Assembly: GCA_963759955.1 (NCBI GenBank)
Contig: CAVXCA010000044.1
Span: 1-64,000 of the forward strand
Direction of reading: 5' to 3'
Source: Roseiarcus sp963759955
GTDB lineage: Bacteria; Pseudomonadota; Alphaproteobacteria; Rhizobiales; Beijerinckiaceae
Length of the DNA stretch: 64,000 nt
Below, piece after piece: positions 53,176-61,517 of the stretch; within the stretch, counting starts at the first letter, position 1, and every line of letters begins with the position of its first letter. The notes beneath the pieces are model-generated. The model was not told where the DNA came from and did no database searches. It saw only the letters and a list, made by a program, of their open reading frames with translations. The translations under genes were made by a program, and so were the position numbers.

Positions 53176-53291
53176 GGGAGGGACTCGCAAGGTTGGAGGC
53201 GGAAAGGTCGGCGCGCCTTATCACGGTTTCGTCGCGATCGAAACTCGCGCGATCGTCTCATCCCCAAGCTCCCTCGCCCTAAGGCGCGCCG

Positions 53292-54665
53292 TCACGGCTT
53301 CCTTTGCAGCCGGGCGGCGAAGAAGCCGTCGAGGCCGGACTGACGCGGCGTCGCTCCTTGCAAATGGCAGGGCAGCGTGCGCAATTCGCCGGCGGCGTTG
53401 ACGCACTCGGCAAGACCGCCGATTTCTTCCGGCTCGATCGGAATGCGGCGGACGTCGGGGTTGCGGCGCAGCAGCGCCGCGATCTGGCCCTCGCCCTCCT
53501 CCGGCTCCAGCGAGCAGGTGCAATAGACGATCCGCCCGCCCGGCCTGGTCAGCACCACCGCCTTGTCGATCAGGCGGCTCTGCAGCTCGACGAGCGCCGT
53601 CAGGTCGCCCTGGCGCTTGATCCAGGCGACGTCGGGATGACGGCGAATCGTTCCCGTCGCCGTGCAGGGCGCGTCGAGCAGCGTCGCGTCGAACGGCTCC
53701 GCCTCGAAGCTGAGCGTGTTCGACACCACGATTTCCGCCTCCAGGCGCAGGCGCTCGAAGTTCGCGGCGAGCCGTTTCAGTCGCTCCGCGGAGCGATCGA
53801 CAGCGGTCACGCGCGCGCCCGCAAGCGCCAATTCGGCGCTCTTGCCGCCGGGGGCGGCGCAAAGATCGACGACGCGCATGCCCGCGCCCGCCCCGAGCAG
53901 GCGCGCCGGCAGAGCCGCGGCGGCGTCCTGGACCCACCACTCGCCGGCCGCGTAGCCGTCGAGTTCGGCGATCGCGGCGTGGCTCTCCAGCCGAACGGAG
54001 CCTGTGGGCAAGACGACGCCGCCCAGCCGGCGCGCCCAGCCCTCGGCGTCGCTCTTGACGCTGATGTCGAGCGTCGGCTCGTCGCGGTGGGCGCGCGCGA
54101 TTCTGCGCGCCGTCGCTTCGCCGTAGGTCGCGCGCCAGCGCTGGGCGAGCCAATGCGGCGTATCGTCGTCGAGCGGATCGGAGCCGGCGAGAATCTCTTC
54201 CCTTGCGCGCGCGAGGTTGCGCAACACCGCGTTGACGAGCGAGGCGAAGGGCGCGGCGCCGGCGTCGAGCCGCGTCGCGCGAACCGCCAGATCCACGGCG
54301 GCGTGATCGGGAACGTCGAGAAACAGCAGTTGCGCCGCCGCCACGATCAGGATCCATTCCAGCGCCCCGGCCTTCTTGGGCAGACCCTTTTCGAGAAAAC
54401 GGCCGAGCGCCTTGCGGATCGTGCCCAGCCGCCGGAACGAAACGGCGGCGATCGATCGCGCCAGCGCGCGATCGCGCTCGTCGAGCCCCGCGAACCGGCT
54501 TTCGAGTTCGCCGGCGCGTTCCTCCAGCGGGCGCGCGTAGGTCGCGGCGTCCGCGACTGCGTGCGCGGCGGCCAATCGGGTCGCGAGCCCCGGCGCCGTG
54601 TCTTGCGCGGGCGGAGCGCTACGCGGCCCGCGCGCGCCGAAGCCGTTTGGTCTGTTTGGCTTCAA
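53292..54665 (-). CDS. rsmB: 16S rRNA (cytosine-967-C5)-methyltransferase
   Basis: 457 residues if begun at the TTG at 54665, which has GAGG about 8 nt upstream; no ATG is available nearby and the frame extends further without homology. An N-terminal NusB-like domain (about 30-165) precedes a Rossmann methyltransferase with SAM motif VVDLCAAPGGKSAELA, VDRSAERLKRL, the catalytic pair in LLDAPCTATGTIRRHPD and VYCTCSLEPEEGE, and a C-terminal QSGLDGFFAARL. Modifies C967 of 16S rRNA. Divergent from the DUF1674 gene. Confidence 0.92.
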   Translation of the reverse strand: MKPNRPNGFGARGPRSAPPAQDTAPGLATRLAAAHAVADAATYARPLEERAGELESRFAGLDERDRALARSIAAVSFRRLGTIRKALGRFLEKGLPKKAGALEWILIVAAAQLLFLDVPDHAAVDLAVRATRLDAGAAPFASLVNAVLRNLARAREEILAGSDPLDDDTPHWLAQRWRATYGEATARRIARAHRDEPTLDISVKSDAEGWARRLGGVVLPTGSVRLESHAAIAELDGYAAGEWWVQDAAAALPARLLGAGAGMRVVDLCAAPGGKSAELALAGARVTAVDRSAERLKRLAANFERLRLEAEIVVSNTLSFEAEPFDATLLDAPCTATGTIRRHPDVAWIKRQGDLTALVELQSRLIDKAVVLTRPGGRIVYCTCSLEPEEGEGQIAALLRRNPDVRRIPIEPEEIGGLAECVNAAGELRTLPCHLQGATPRQSGLDGFFAARLQRKP

Positions 54666-54809
54666 AGTCCATCCTCGCCGAATCAGCGACGCGCCGCCCC
54701 CGATACACACTATAGCGCGAAACGCCGGCGCCCAAGCCCCGGAGGAAACGGCCTTTTCCGGCCCGCTTCGCCGATGTAGATTGAGCGAAACGCGAAAGGA
54801 GCCTCGCCG

Positions 54810-55037
54810 ATGACGGCGGCAAAACCCGGCATGGCGGCCGAAGCCGAAAGCGAACAAGGCGCGGCGGAGGCGCCCGCCCCCGCTCGTTCGGACGCGGCCA
54901 AACGCGCCCTCGCGGAAGCCGAAGAGCGCCGTGCGCGCGAAGCGACGCGGCGTGAGCGCGAACTCAACGGTCGCGGCGGGCTCGATCCGGTTCGCTACGG
55001 CGATTGGGAAGTCAAAGGCCTCGCCTCGGACTTTTGA
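54810..55037 (+). CDS. DUF1674 protein (SDHAF4-like succinate dehydrogenase assembly factor)
   Basis: 75 residues. The C-terminal signature LDPVRYGDWEVKGLASDF corresponds to the GPEPTRYGDWERKGRCSDF-type end of DUF1674/SDHAF4, which binds flavinylated SdhA and protects it before the complex assembles. The N-terminal half is an Ala/Glu-rich helical linker. The sdh operon is not in the window. It converges on an L,D-transpeptidase gene with 9 nt between stops. Confidence 0.9.
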   Translation: MTAAKPGMAAEAESEQGAAEAPAPARSDAAKRALAEAEERRAREATRRERELNGRGGLDPVRYGDWEVKGLASDF

Positions 55038-55046
55038 GAGATCGCC

Positions 55047-55565
55047 TCAGCGCGTCATCACGACTTCGGCGCCGACGCTGACGCGATCGTAGAGATCGAT
55101 GACGTCCTCGTTGTACATGCGGATGCAGCCGTAGGACGCCGCCGTGCCGACGGAGGCGCGCATCGAGGCGGTGGTGCCGTGGATGGCGACCTCTTCGCGA
55201 TCGAGCGTGATCGCGCGCGCGCCCATCGGATTGTGCGGCGAGCCGCCCGGGATCAAGTCGGGCAATTCCGGATGGTCGCGGCGAACCACGTCCGGCGGCG
55301 ACCAGGCGGGATCGACATACTTGCCGTCGACTCGAGCATAGCCGCTCCATTCCTTGCCGCGTTTGGCGACGGCGACGGGATAGGCGATCGCCGTGCGCGA
55401 ATCGACGATCAGGAACAGCTTGCGCTCGCTCTGGCTGATCACGATCGTTCCCGGCGAATAGGGCGAGGGGAACTCGACCATCACGCGGGCGCGCGCCGCG
55501 CCCACGAACGACAGGACCACAGCGCTCACATAGAGCGCACGACGCAACATCGGCCCGGCTCGCAT
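55047..55565 (-). CDS. short L,D-transpeptidase (ErfK/YkuD)
   Basis: 172 residues from ATG 55565. Signal peptide (about 5-26, LRRALYVSAVVLSFVGAARA). The YkuD domain has TIVISQSERKLFLIVDSRTA, NPMGARAITL and catalytic HGTTASMRASVGTAASYGCIRM (His and Cys). Forms 3-3 peptidoglycan crosslinks or attaches proteins in the periplasm. It is the second L,D-transpeptidase of the window and belongs to a different subgroup from the lipoprotein at 13858. Confidence 0.92.
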   Translation of the reverse strand: MRAGPMLRRALYVSAVVLSFVGAARARVMVEFPSPYSPGTIVISQSERKLFLIVDSRTAIAYPVAVAKRGKEWSGYARVDGKYVDPAWSPPDVVRRDHPELPDLIPGGSPHNPMGARAITLDREEVAIHGTTASMRASVGTAASYGCIRMYNEDVIDLYDRVSVGAEVVMTR

Positions 55566-55598
55566 CGTTCGCCGCCTCCGCATTTCCCGCCCCGCCAG

Positions 55599-55633
55599 AC
55601 CGCGGACAGCATACCGCCGCGGCGGTCCGCGGT
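55599..55633. terminator. stem-loop downstream of phaZ
   Basis: Outer arms ACCGCGGA (55599-55606) and TCCGCGGT (55626-55633) enclose a second perfect palindrome ACCGCCGCGGCGGT (55612-55625). It sits between the phaZ stop (55705) and the L,D-transpeptidase start. No T-run; possible terminator or mRNA 3' end structure. Confidence 0.45.
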
Positions 55634-55704
55634 CCCGCCAGTCTCGAAAACGAGGTGAACGGAGTCAAGGCGCCCACGAGCGCGGCGAACGCCCGGCAGG
55701 CGAA

Positions 55705-56997
55705 TTACGTTCGGGCCTTCGCGGTTTTCCGCTGGCTCGCCCCGTTCGGCTTGCGCAGAGCGTCGATCGAGGCGTGAAACGCGGCGATGCGCGGCGCGAT
55801 TTGCGAGCGGTAGCGCGAGCCGTTGAAGACGCCGTAATGGCCGACGTCCGTTTGCAGGTAATGCGTCTTCATCGCCGTCGGGATGTTGACGCAAAGGTCC
55901 TGCGCCGCTTCGGTCTGCCCGACGCCGGAGATGTCGTCCTTCTCGCCCTCGACGGTCATCAGGCCGCAGCGGCGGATGGCGCCGAGGTCGATCTTTTCGC
56001 CGCGATGCGTCATCTCGCCCTTCGGCAGGCTGTGGCGCACGAACACGGTTTCGATCGTCTGCATGTAATATTCCGCCGTCAAGTCCATGACGGCCAGATA
56101 TTCGTCGTAGAATTCGCGGTGCTTCTCCGCCGAGTCGCCGTCGCCCGAAACGAGGTGGTTGAACATCTTGAGATGGGCGTTGACGTGCCGATCCAGGTTC
56201 ATCGCCATGAAGCCGGAGAGCTGGAGATAGCCGGGATAGACCTGGCGCCCGAAGCCGGGATAGGGGAACGGCACGGTCTGCAGGCAATTGGCGCGGAACC
56301 ATTCGACGCCGCGCTTTTCCGCCATCAGGTTGACGGCGGTCGGGCTGCGCCGGGTGTCGATCGGCCCGCCCATCAAGGTCATCGAAGCGGGCGCGCAGGG
56401 GTGATCGGCCGCTTCCATCAGGGCGACGGCGGCGATCAGCGGCACGGCGGGCTGGCAAACCCCGAGAGTGTGGACGCCAGGGCCCAGATGCTCCAGGATC
56501 TCCTTGAGATAATCGATGTAGTCGTCGAGGTCGAACCGTCCCGCGGCGATCGGCGCCATGCGCGCGTCGGTCCAGTCGGTGATGTAGACGCGATGGGTCG
56601 GCAAGAACGCCTCGACCGTGCCGCGCAGCAGCGTGGCGTAATGGCCGGACATCGGCGCGACGATCAGCAATTTCGGTTGCGACTCGTGGCCCTCGAGGGT
56701 CGGACGGACGAAATGCAGGAGATTGCAGAAGGGCCGGGTCCAGACGATTTCCTCGAGCACGTCGTGCTCGACGCCGTCGACGGCGATGCTGTCGAGGCCG
56801 AACACCGGCTTGCCGTAGCGGCGCGTCATCCTTTCGAACAGTTCGGCCCCGGCGGCGATGTTCTTGCCGAACGCGGTGTTCGAGAACGGATTGAACGGAT
56901 TGCGAAAAACGAAATGCGCAGCGTCGGACACGGCGCGCGCCGGCGCCAGGGCCGCGTGCGCCATCTCGTAGAACTGATAGGAATAGCCCCTGAGCAT
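55705..56997 (-). CDS. phaZ: intracellular polyhydroxyalkanoate depolymerase
   Basis: 430 residues, no signal peptide. Short-chain-length intracellular PHB depolymerase: MLRGYSYQFYEMAHAALAPARA head, VAPMSGHYATLLRGTVEAFL, VYITDWTDARMAP, and the lipase-box-like nucleophile site LGVCQPAVPLIAAVALM, with Cys in place of Ser as in PhaZ1 of Ralstonia. The late QTDVGHYGVFNGSRYR carries the catalytic His. Degrades stored PHB to hydroxybutyrate units. ATG 56997 fits the family start. A possible promoter lies at 57053-57081. Confidence 0.95.
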   Translation of the reverse strand: MLRGYSYQFYEMAHAALAPARAVSDAAHFVFRNPFNPFSNTAFGKNIAAGAELFERMTRRYGKPVFGLDSIAVDGVEHDVLEEIVWTRPFCNLLHFVRPTLEGHESQPKLLIVAPMSGHYATLLRGTVEAFLPTHRVYITDWTDARMAPIAAGRFDLDDYIDYLKEILEHLGPGVHTLGVCQPAVPLIAAVALMEAADHPCAPASMTLMGGPIDTRRSPTAVNLMAEKRGVEWFRANCLQTVPFPYPGFGRQVYPGYLQLSGFMAMNLDRHVNAHLKMFNHLVSGDGDSAEKHREFYDEYLAVMDLTAEYYMQTIETVFVRHSLPKGEMTHRGEKIDLGAIRRCGLMTVEGEKDDISGVGQTEAAQDLCVNIPTAMKTHYLQTDVGHYGVFNGSRYRSQIAPRIAAFHASIDALRKPNGASQRKTAKART

Positions 56998-57052
56998 TTT
57001 CGTCCCTCGCGCGGCGCCTGCGGCGCGCACTGAAATGTTAGCGATTCCGTCT

Positions 57053-57081
57053 AAGTTAACGTTCGCATCGAAACGAATCAA
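57053..57081 (-). promoter_or_regulatory. possible phaZ promoter
   Basis: On the minus strand TTGATT (57081-57076) and TAACTT (57058-57053) are 17 nt apart, about 56 nt before the phaZ ATG. Only a moderate match to consensus. Confidence 0.35.
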
Positions 57082-57137
57082 TGTCACAAAAAGGATAAGT
57101 CTGCCTTTTCGACAGGCGATTTGTCGATGAGACTCGC

Positions 57138-57968
57138 TTATTCGCCCATTTGCAACAGCGAACCGGCCTTTCGGGCGCTCTGCAGCAGCGCGAGGAAGGT
57201 CGCTGCGCCCGCCGCCAGCAGGCCGGCGTTGATCGCGAGCGCTTCCGCCATCAAATCGGCGCGGAACTCATGGGAGACGATTGCGGCGCGCAAGCCCTCG
57301 AAGACATAGGTCGGCGGCAGGCACCAAGCGAACGTCTGCAGCCATCCCGGCAGGGCCGAAACCGGATAATAGACGCAGGCGAAGGGCAGGAAGAAGAACA
57401 GGATCGACCAGGCGATGCTTTCCGCCCCCATGCCGTTGCGCAGCACCAGCCCGGCGACGATGAGGCCGATCGCCCAGCTCGTCAGCACCAGGTTGAGGAA
57501 AAACGCGACCAGCCCAAACCCCAGTCCCCACAGGTTGAAGCCGAAAAACCACTGCGCGAGCACTGTCACCGGCACGAGGCCGATCGCGAGCCGGATCACG
57601 CTCATCGTCATCAGCGCGAGCACGAATTCGATCGGCCTGAGCGGGCTGATCAGCAGATTGCCGATGTTGCGCGACCACATTTCTTCGAGGAACGACACGG
57701 AGAAACCGAGCTGGGCGCGAAACAAGGTGTCCCACAGCAGCAGCGCGCCGATCAGCGTGCCGCCGGCGACCGCCATGCGCCCCGAGAGGCCCGCCGCCTG
57801 GGACTGCGCGCGGATATAGGTCTGCAGGAAGCCCCAGGTCATCATCTGCACCGCCGGCCAGTAGATGAGGTCGGCCAGCCGCGGCCACGACGAGCGCATC
57901 AGATAGAGGTAGCGCATGACCATCGCGCCGACGCGCGCGAGCGAAAAGTCGGAGTTCGCGTCGCTCAT
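57138..57968 (-). CDS. ABC-2 type transporter permease
   Basis: 276 residues with six hydrophobic helices. ABC-2 membrane subunit with the family blocks FSVSFLEEMWSRNIGNLLISPLRP (coupling helix), FACVYYPVSALPGWLQ and LPPTYVFEGLR. It is the membrane partner of the overlapping ATPase gene upstream (57965-58720), the start codon overlapping its stop by four bases (ATGA type). Substrate unknown; these systems export lipids, polysaccharides or drugs. Confidence 0.9.
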   Translation of the reverse strand: MSDANSDFSLARVGAMVMRYLYLMRSSWPRLADLIYWPAVQMMTWGFLQTYIRAQSQAAGLSGRMAVAGGTLIGALLLWDTLFRAQLGFSVSFLEEMWSRNIGNLLISPLRPIEFVLALMTMSVIRLAIGLVPVTVLAQWFFGFNLWGLGFGLVAFFLNLVLTSWAIGLIVAGLVLRNGMGAESIAWSILFFFLPFACVYYPVSALPGWLQTFAWCLPPTYVFEGLRAAIVSHEFRADLMAEALAINAGLLAAGAATFLALLQSARKAGSLLQMGE

Positions 57969-58720
57969 GCCGTCCGCTCCCGCCACTCGGCGCCGCGGGC
58001 GACGTCGAGAAACACTTGTTCGAGATTGTCGCGCCCGTAGCGCGCGACGAGCTCCTTGGGCGAGCCGTCGTCGACGATGCGGCCTTGCTTGAGCATGATC
58101 ACGCGCTCGCACAGGCGCTCGACCTCGCCCATGTTGTGCGAGGCGAGCAGGATCGTCGCGCCGCGCCGGCGCCGATAGTCCTCGAGGCGCGAGCGCACCC
58201 AGTCCGCAGTGTCCGGATCGAGCGAGGCGGTCGGCTCGTCGAGCAGCAGAACGTCGGGCTCGTTGATCAGCGCCTTGGCGAGCGCGACGCGCGTCTTCTG
58301 CCCCGCCGACAGGCTGCCGGCGGGCCGGTCGAGAAAGACGCCGAGCGCGAGGCTCTCGGCGAGTTCGTCGATGCGCCGCTTGAGGGCGCCGACGCCATAG
58401 AGACGGCCGAATACGCTGAGGTTCTGGCGTACGGTGAGCCGATGCGGCATGTCGACGTAAGGGCTCTCGAAGTTCATCCGCCCGAGAACGCGGTAGCGGT
58501 CATTCGCCATATCGACGCCGAGCACGCTGACCGCGCCCGAGGTCGGCGTGATGAGCCCCATGATCATGCCGATCGTGGTGGTCTTGCCGGCGCCGTTGCC
58601 GCCGAGCAGGCCGGTGACCGAGCCGGCCGCGATGGCGAACGAGATCGCGTCGACGGCTATCGTGGCGCCGAAACGTTTGGCGAGTTGGCGCGCTTCGATG
58701 GCGGCGGGGACAGGGGACAA
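57965..58720 (-). CDS. ABC transporter ATP-binding protein (exporter type)
   Basis: 251 residues. DrrA/CcmA-like ATPase: Walker A LLGGNGAGKTTTIGMIMG, signature GSLSAGQKTRVALAKAL, Walker B DVLLLDEPTASLD, H-loop LLASHNMGEV. The proposed start is TTG 58720 (LSPVPAAIEARQLAKRFG); no ATG lies close enough and the domain begins about eight residues later. It overlaps and energises the ABC-2 permease gene. Divergent from the small secreted-protein gene at 58895. Confidence 0.9.
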   Translation of the reverse strand: MSPVPAAIEARQLAKRFGATIAVDAISFAIAAGSVTGLLGGNGAGKTTTIGMIMGLITPTSGAVSVLGVDMANDRYRVLGRMNFESPYVDMPHRLTVRQNLSVFGRLYGVGALKRRIDELAESLALGVFLDRPAGSLSAGQKTRVALAKALINEPDVLLLDEPTASLDPDTADWVRSRLEDYRRRRGATILLASHNMGEVERLCERVIMLKQGRIVDDGSPKELVARYGRDNLEQVFLDVARGAEWRERTA

Positions 58721-58894
58721 GGGGCGGCGCTCGCGAAGGTGTGGTCGCCGGGTTCTAGCCGCCGCGCGCCGCCCTGTCACCGCAGAGACGCCGCCGCCGC
58801 CCTTGCCCCGGGCGCGGCGCGGCGGGATCGCGTCACCGACCCGCGCGCTCGACAGCGGCGGCGACATCGCCTCTAATGAAGGGGGAGAAGAGCG

Positions 58895-59293
58895 ATGCTG
58901 TGTCTGCGAACTGCGTCCGCGTTGATCGTCGCGACGTGGCTTGTCGAAGGCGCCTGCGCCCAGCAGGCGATTTCGGCCGCGCCGGCGGCGACGGCCCCGC
59001 CCTCCCCGGCTGTCGAGCAAACGGCCGCGCCCGGCGCAGACGACAAAGACGCAGCGACGCAAAGCGCCGATTGGCGCCAGCGGGTGATCGCCGCTCGCCA
59101 GCGTCACGGGGACTGGCTCGCGTGCGTCGCCGCGAAGGCAAGCGGATGTTGGCGAGCGCCGGCGCCCGATCCGATGGAACCGCTGCTCAACGACGATACG
59201 CTGGTCAACGGCGACGTCGTCTCGACGCCCAACGGCCTCAAGGTCTTCCGCGGACAGCCGACCACGCCGCACAGTTTGGCGGACTTCCAATGA
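58895..59293 (+). CDS. small exported hypothetical protein
   Basis: 132 residues. A plausible signal peptide (MLCLRTASALIVATWLVEGACAQ) is followed by an Ala/Pro linker and a compact region with WRQRVIAARQRHGDWLAC.. and ..SGCWRAP (two Cys that may pair), then NGDVVSTPNGLKVFRGQP. No family recognised. It is the last ordinary-GC gene before the island edge. A periplasmic location is inferred from the signal peptide. Confidence 0.6.
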   Translation: MLCLRTASALIVATWLVEGACAQQAISAAPAATAPPSPAVEQTAAPGADDKDAATQSADWRQRVIAARQRHGDWLACVAAKASGCWRAPAPDPMEPLLNDDTLVNGDVVSTPNGLKVFRGQPTTPHSLADFQ

Positions 59294-59457
59294 CGCCGAG
59301 CGTGCGAGCGAACGACGCGCTTGGGCCGACGCCGATTGACTCGCGCCCGCCGGATTGCGATGACATGGCCGCGGCGGAATCGAGCGCCGCCGCAATCGCA
59401 AGAGCGCGAAAAACGCGCCACGCCGTCTTGTCCGAGAGAACGAGCCGGTCGAAAAAC

Positions 59458-59497
59458 GCGGGTGTAGCTCAATGGTAGAGCAGCAGCCTTCCAAGCT
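59458..59497 (+). pseudogene. tRNA-Gly(TCC), 5' 40 nt only (probable att site)
   Basis: The 40 nt from GCGGGTGTAGCTC to CCTTCCAAGCT equal the 5' half of alphaproteobacterial tRNA-Gly with anticodon TCC: acceptor 5' strand, complete D arm, anticodon loop CTTCCAA. After position 59497 the sequence diverges; there is no T arm and no 3' acceptor strand. A tyrosine integrase gene starts 137 nt later. This looks like the junction of an element that recombined in the anticodon arm without restoring the tRNA. Confidence 0.8.
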
Positions 59498-59633
59498 CAA
59501 AAATACCCGTCTCGCCGCGTCCCATACCGTCACGAAAATCGGCATTTTCCCTTATTCTCCCGCATTGTCCTTGCATATGGCGTCACATAGCGGTTAGCTG
59601 CTACGCACGTCATTTCGGAGAATAAAAGAGAAT

Positions 59634-60755
59634 ATGCGGGCACATCTCACCGAGATTGCCGTCCGTGCTCTGAAGCCCGTTGCCGGCAAACAATTCAAGG
59701 TGTGGGACAGCGCCACGCCGGGCTTCGGCGTGCTCGTGAACGAGCGATCCAAGTCGTGGATCGTGATGCGCGGTCGCGAGCGAAAGCTCAAAGTGATCGG
59801 CCGCTTTCCGAGTACGTCGCTCTCCGATGCGCGCCTTGAGGCGAAGAAGCTCCTCGTCAGCCCCGCCTCCGACACCCAACCGCCGCCGTCATTCTTGGAG
59901 ACGAGAGATCAATTCCTCGAAAAGCACGGAGCGACGCTCCGACCTCGCTCTCTCTATCAGATCAAGCGCACGCTGACCCTCTACTTCGACTGGAAAAAGC
60001 CGCTCACCGATATCACGCACAATGACGTGGCAACCGTCGTCGAGGGGATAAAAAAGCCGAGCGAGCGTGCCCATGCCGTGAAGGACATTAAGACGTTCTT
60101 TTCATGGTGTGTCCCGCGGTACATCCCCCACTCTCCCTGCGCGGGCCTGAAGAAGCCGGAGCAGAAATCCCGGTCGAGAGTGCTCACCGAACTCGAGTTA
60201 GCCGCCGTGTGGAAGGCGGCGGAGGCGGCAGGCTATCCGTTCGGTCGCATCGTTCAGCTTCTCATTCTGACGGGCCAGCGCCGCTCCGAGATCGGCGGAT
60301 TGCGACGCTCATGGATCGATACCGAAAAGCGCACGATTACCTTTCCGGCTGCGATCACCAAGAACGGTCGCGATCATGTTCTTCCCTATGGCGGCACCGC
60401 AGCCACGCTCCTGTCTTCTCTGACCGATGATGGCGACCTTCTTTTCCCCGCGCGCGGCAAGTTAGAGAACCCATTCAATGGCTACTCGCCTTCCAAAGTG
60501 CGGCTCGACAAATTCATCAAAGGTGACAATGAAAAATCACCGGTTGCCGCGTGGACGCTGCACGATCTGCGCCGCACCTTCGCGACGAACCTCGCGGCGC
60601 TCGGCACCCCGATCCATGTCACCGAAAAATTGCTCAACCACATCTCGGGAACGGTCTCAGGCGTGGCGGCGATTTACAACCGGCACAGCTACATGGACGA
60701 GATGCGTGCGGCGATCATGGAGTGGGAAAGAAGGCTCACGGAAATTGTCGCCTAG
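59634..60755 (+). CDS. tyrosine-type site-specific integrase
   Basis: 373 residues. An N-terminal DUF4102/arm-binding part (LTEIAVRALKPVAGKQFKVW) and a SAM-like core-binding domain (about 85-170) precede the catalytic domain: Arg in LTGQRRSEIGGL, HxxR in LHDLRRTFATNL, a later His in KLLNHISGTVSGV, and the nucleophile Tyr in YNRHSYMDEMR (or the preceding AAIYNRH Tyr). It lies just inside the broken tRNA-Gly, transcribed away from it, the standard position for an island integrase. G+C and codon use are lower than in the host genes to the left. Confidence 0.93.
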   Translation: MRAHLTEIAVRALKPVAGKQFKVWDSATPGFGVLVNERSKSWIVMRGRERKLKVIGRFPSTSLSDARLEAKKLLVSPASDTQPPPSFLETRDQFLEKHGATLRPRSLYQIKRTLTLYFDWKKPLTDITHNDVATVVEGIKKPSERAHAVKDIKTFFSWCVPRYIPHSPCAGLKKPEQKSRSRVLTELELAAVWKAAEAAGYPFGRIVQLLILTGQRRSEIGGLRRSWIDTEKRTITFPAAITKNGRDHVLPYGGTAATLLSSLTDDGDLLFPARGKLENPFNGYSPSKVRLDKFIKGDNEKSPVAAWTLHDLRRTFATNLAALGTPIHVTEKLLNHISGTVSGVAAIYNRHSYMDEMRAAIMEWERRLTEIVA

Positions 60756-60776
60756 CACAACACGAGATTGGCCGCG

Positions 60777-61517
60777 TCATTGAGATCGCGCCGCCTCGGC
60801 CGCGACATGCCCCGCGAGCGTTGTAACGAATGTGCGAAGCCCCGTGAGATCGGACATCTCGACATAGTCACCGGACCGTACGGCCCCGCGAGGCGATGCC
60901 AACACCGACGCGGCAGCGTATAGCTGCTCTTGAATGAGCCGTTGGCAGAGAATGTCGTACCGCTTCAGATACGAAGCGCCACGGAATTCCTTGAAGACTG
61001 GAAAGTGTGGAGACCGATCGTTAATGGGCGAACGAGACTTCGGAGCGTCTTCGACCATCATCATCCAGCCCACGAATGGACGGGGCTGCTTACCGAATGC
61101 ACCCTCGCGATAGGCAGTCCAAAAGTCGTGCGCGGTGCCAATCGCTTCCTCGGTGCGGTTGTTGAAATTGTTTCCGAACGATGGGCCGACCTGGCTCTTG
61201 AGTTCAACCGCCGCAACAAGCCGACCTTCGTTTATCACCAGCACATCCCATAGCTTCGTTGGCCGGAAGTATCCGGGCAGCGTCACGACGGCACGCTGTT
61301 GGTGAATTTCCGCATGCCCAAGACCGTTGCCTCTGACAATGTCGACGATCAGAGCAAGAAACCCATCCATGTTCTTGCCGGCGGTTACACCCGCACGTTC
61401 ACCTTGGTCGGCCTTGCCGGCTTCGATTTGTTTCGCGCGAGCCTTCTCCCGATTGCCCCAAAACGCCATCGTCGCGTCTTTAGCCTTCTGATCAAAATTT
61501 TCGAGGTTCAGCGGCAT
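60777..61517 (-). CDS. type II restriction endonuclease, XhoI/PaeR7I family
   Basis: 246 residues. The family's nuclease core is plain: KLWDVLVINEGRLVAAVELKSQ (a PD-(D/E)xK-type site with Asp and ExK), followed by VGPSFGNNFNNRTEEAIG, a block closely matching PaeR7I/XhoI. Enzymes of this family cut CTCGAG. The start overlaps the end of the methyltransferase gene by 10 nt, so the pair is cotranscribed with methylase first, which protects the host on arrival. It converges on the integrase gene with about 20 nt between stops. Confidence 0.93.
   Translation of the reverse strand: MPLNLENFDQKAKDATMAFWGNREKARAKQIEAGKADQGERAGVTAGKNMDGFLALIVDIVRGNGLGHAEIHQQRAVVTLPGYFRPTKLWDVLVINEGRLVAAVELKSQVGPSFGNNFNNRTEEAIGTAHDFWTAYREGAFGKQPRPFVGWMMMVEDAPKSRSPINDRSPHFPVFKEFRGASYLKRYDILCQRLIQEQLYAAASVLASPRGAVRSGDYVEMSDLTGLRTFVTTLAGHVAAEAARSQ

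Noticed and set aside
59458..59497. Group I intron interrupting tRNA-Gly in the anticodon arm
   Set aside because: No 3' exon is found in the following 4.5 kb and an integrase gene follows directly; an integration junction explains it better.
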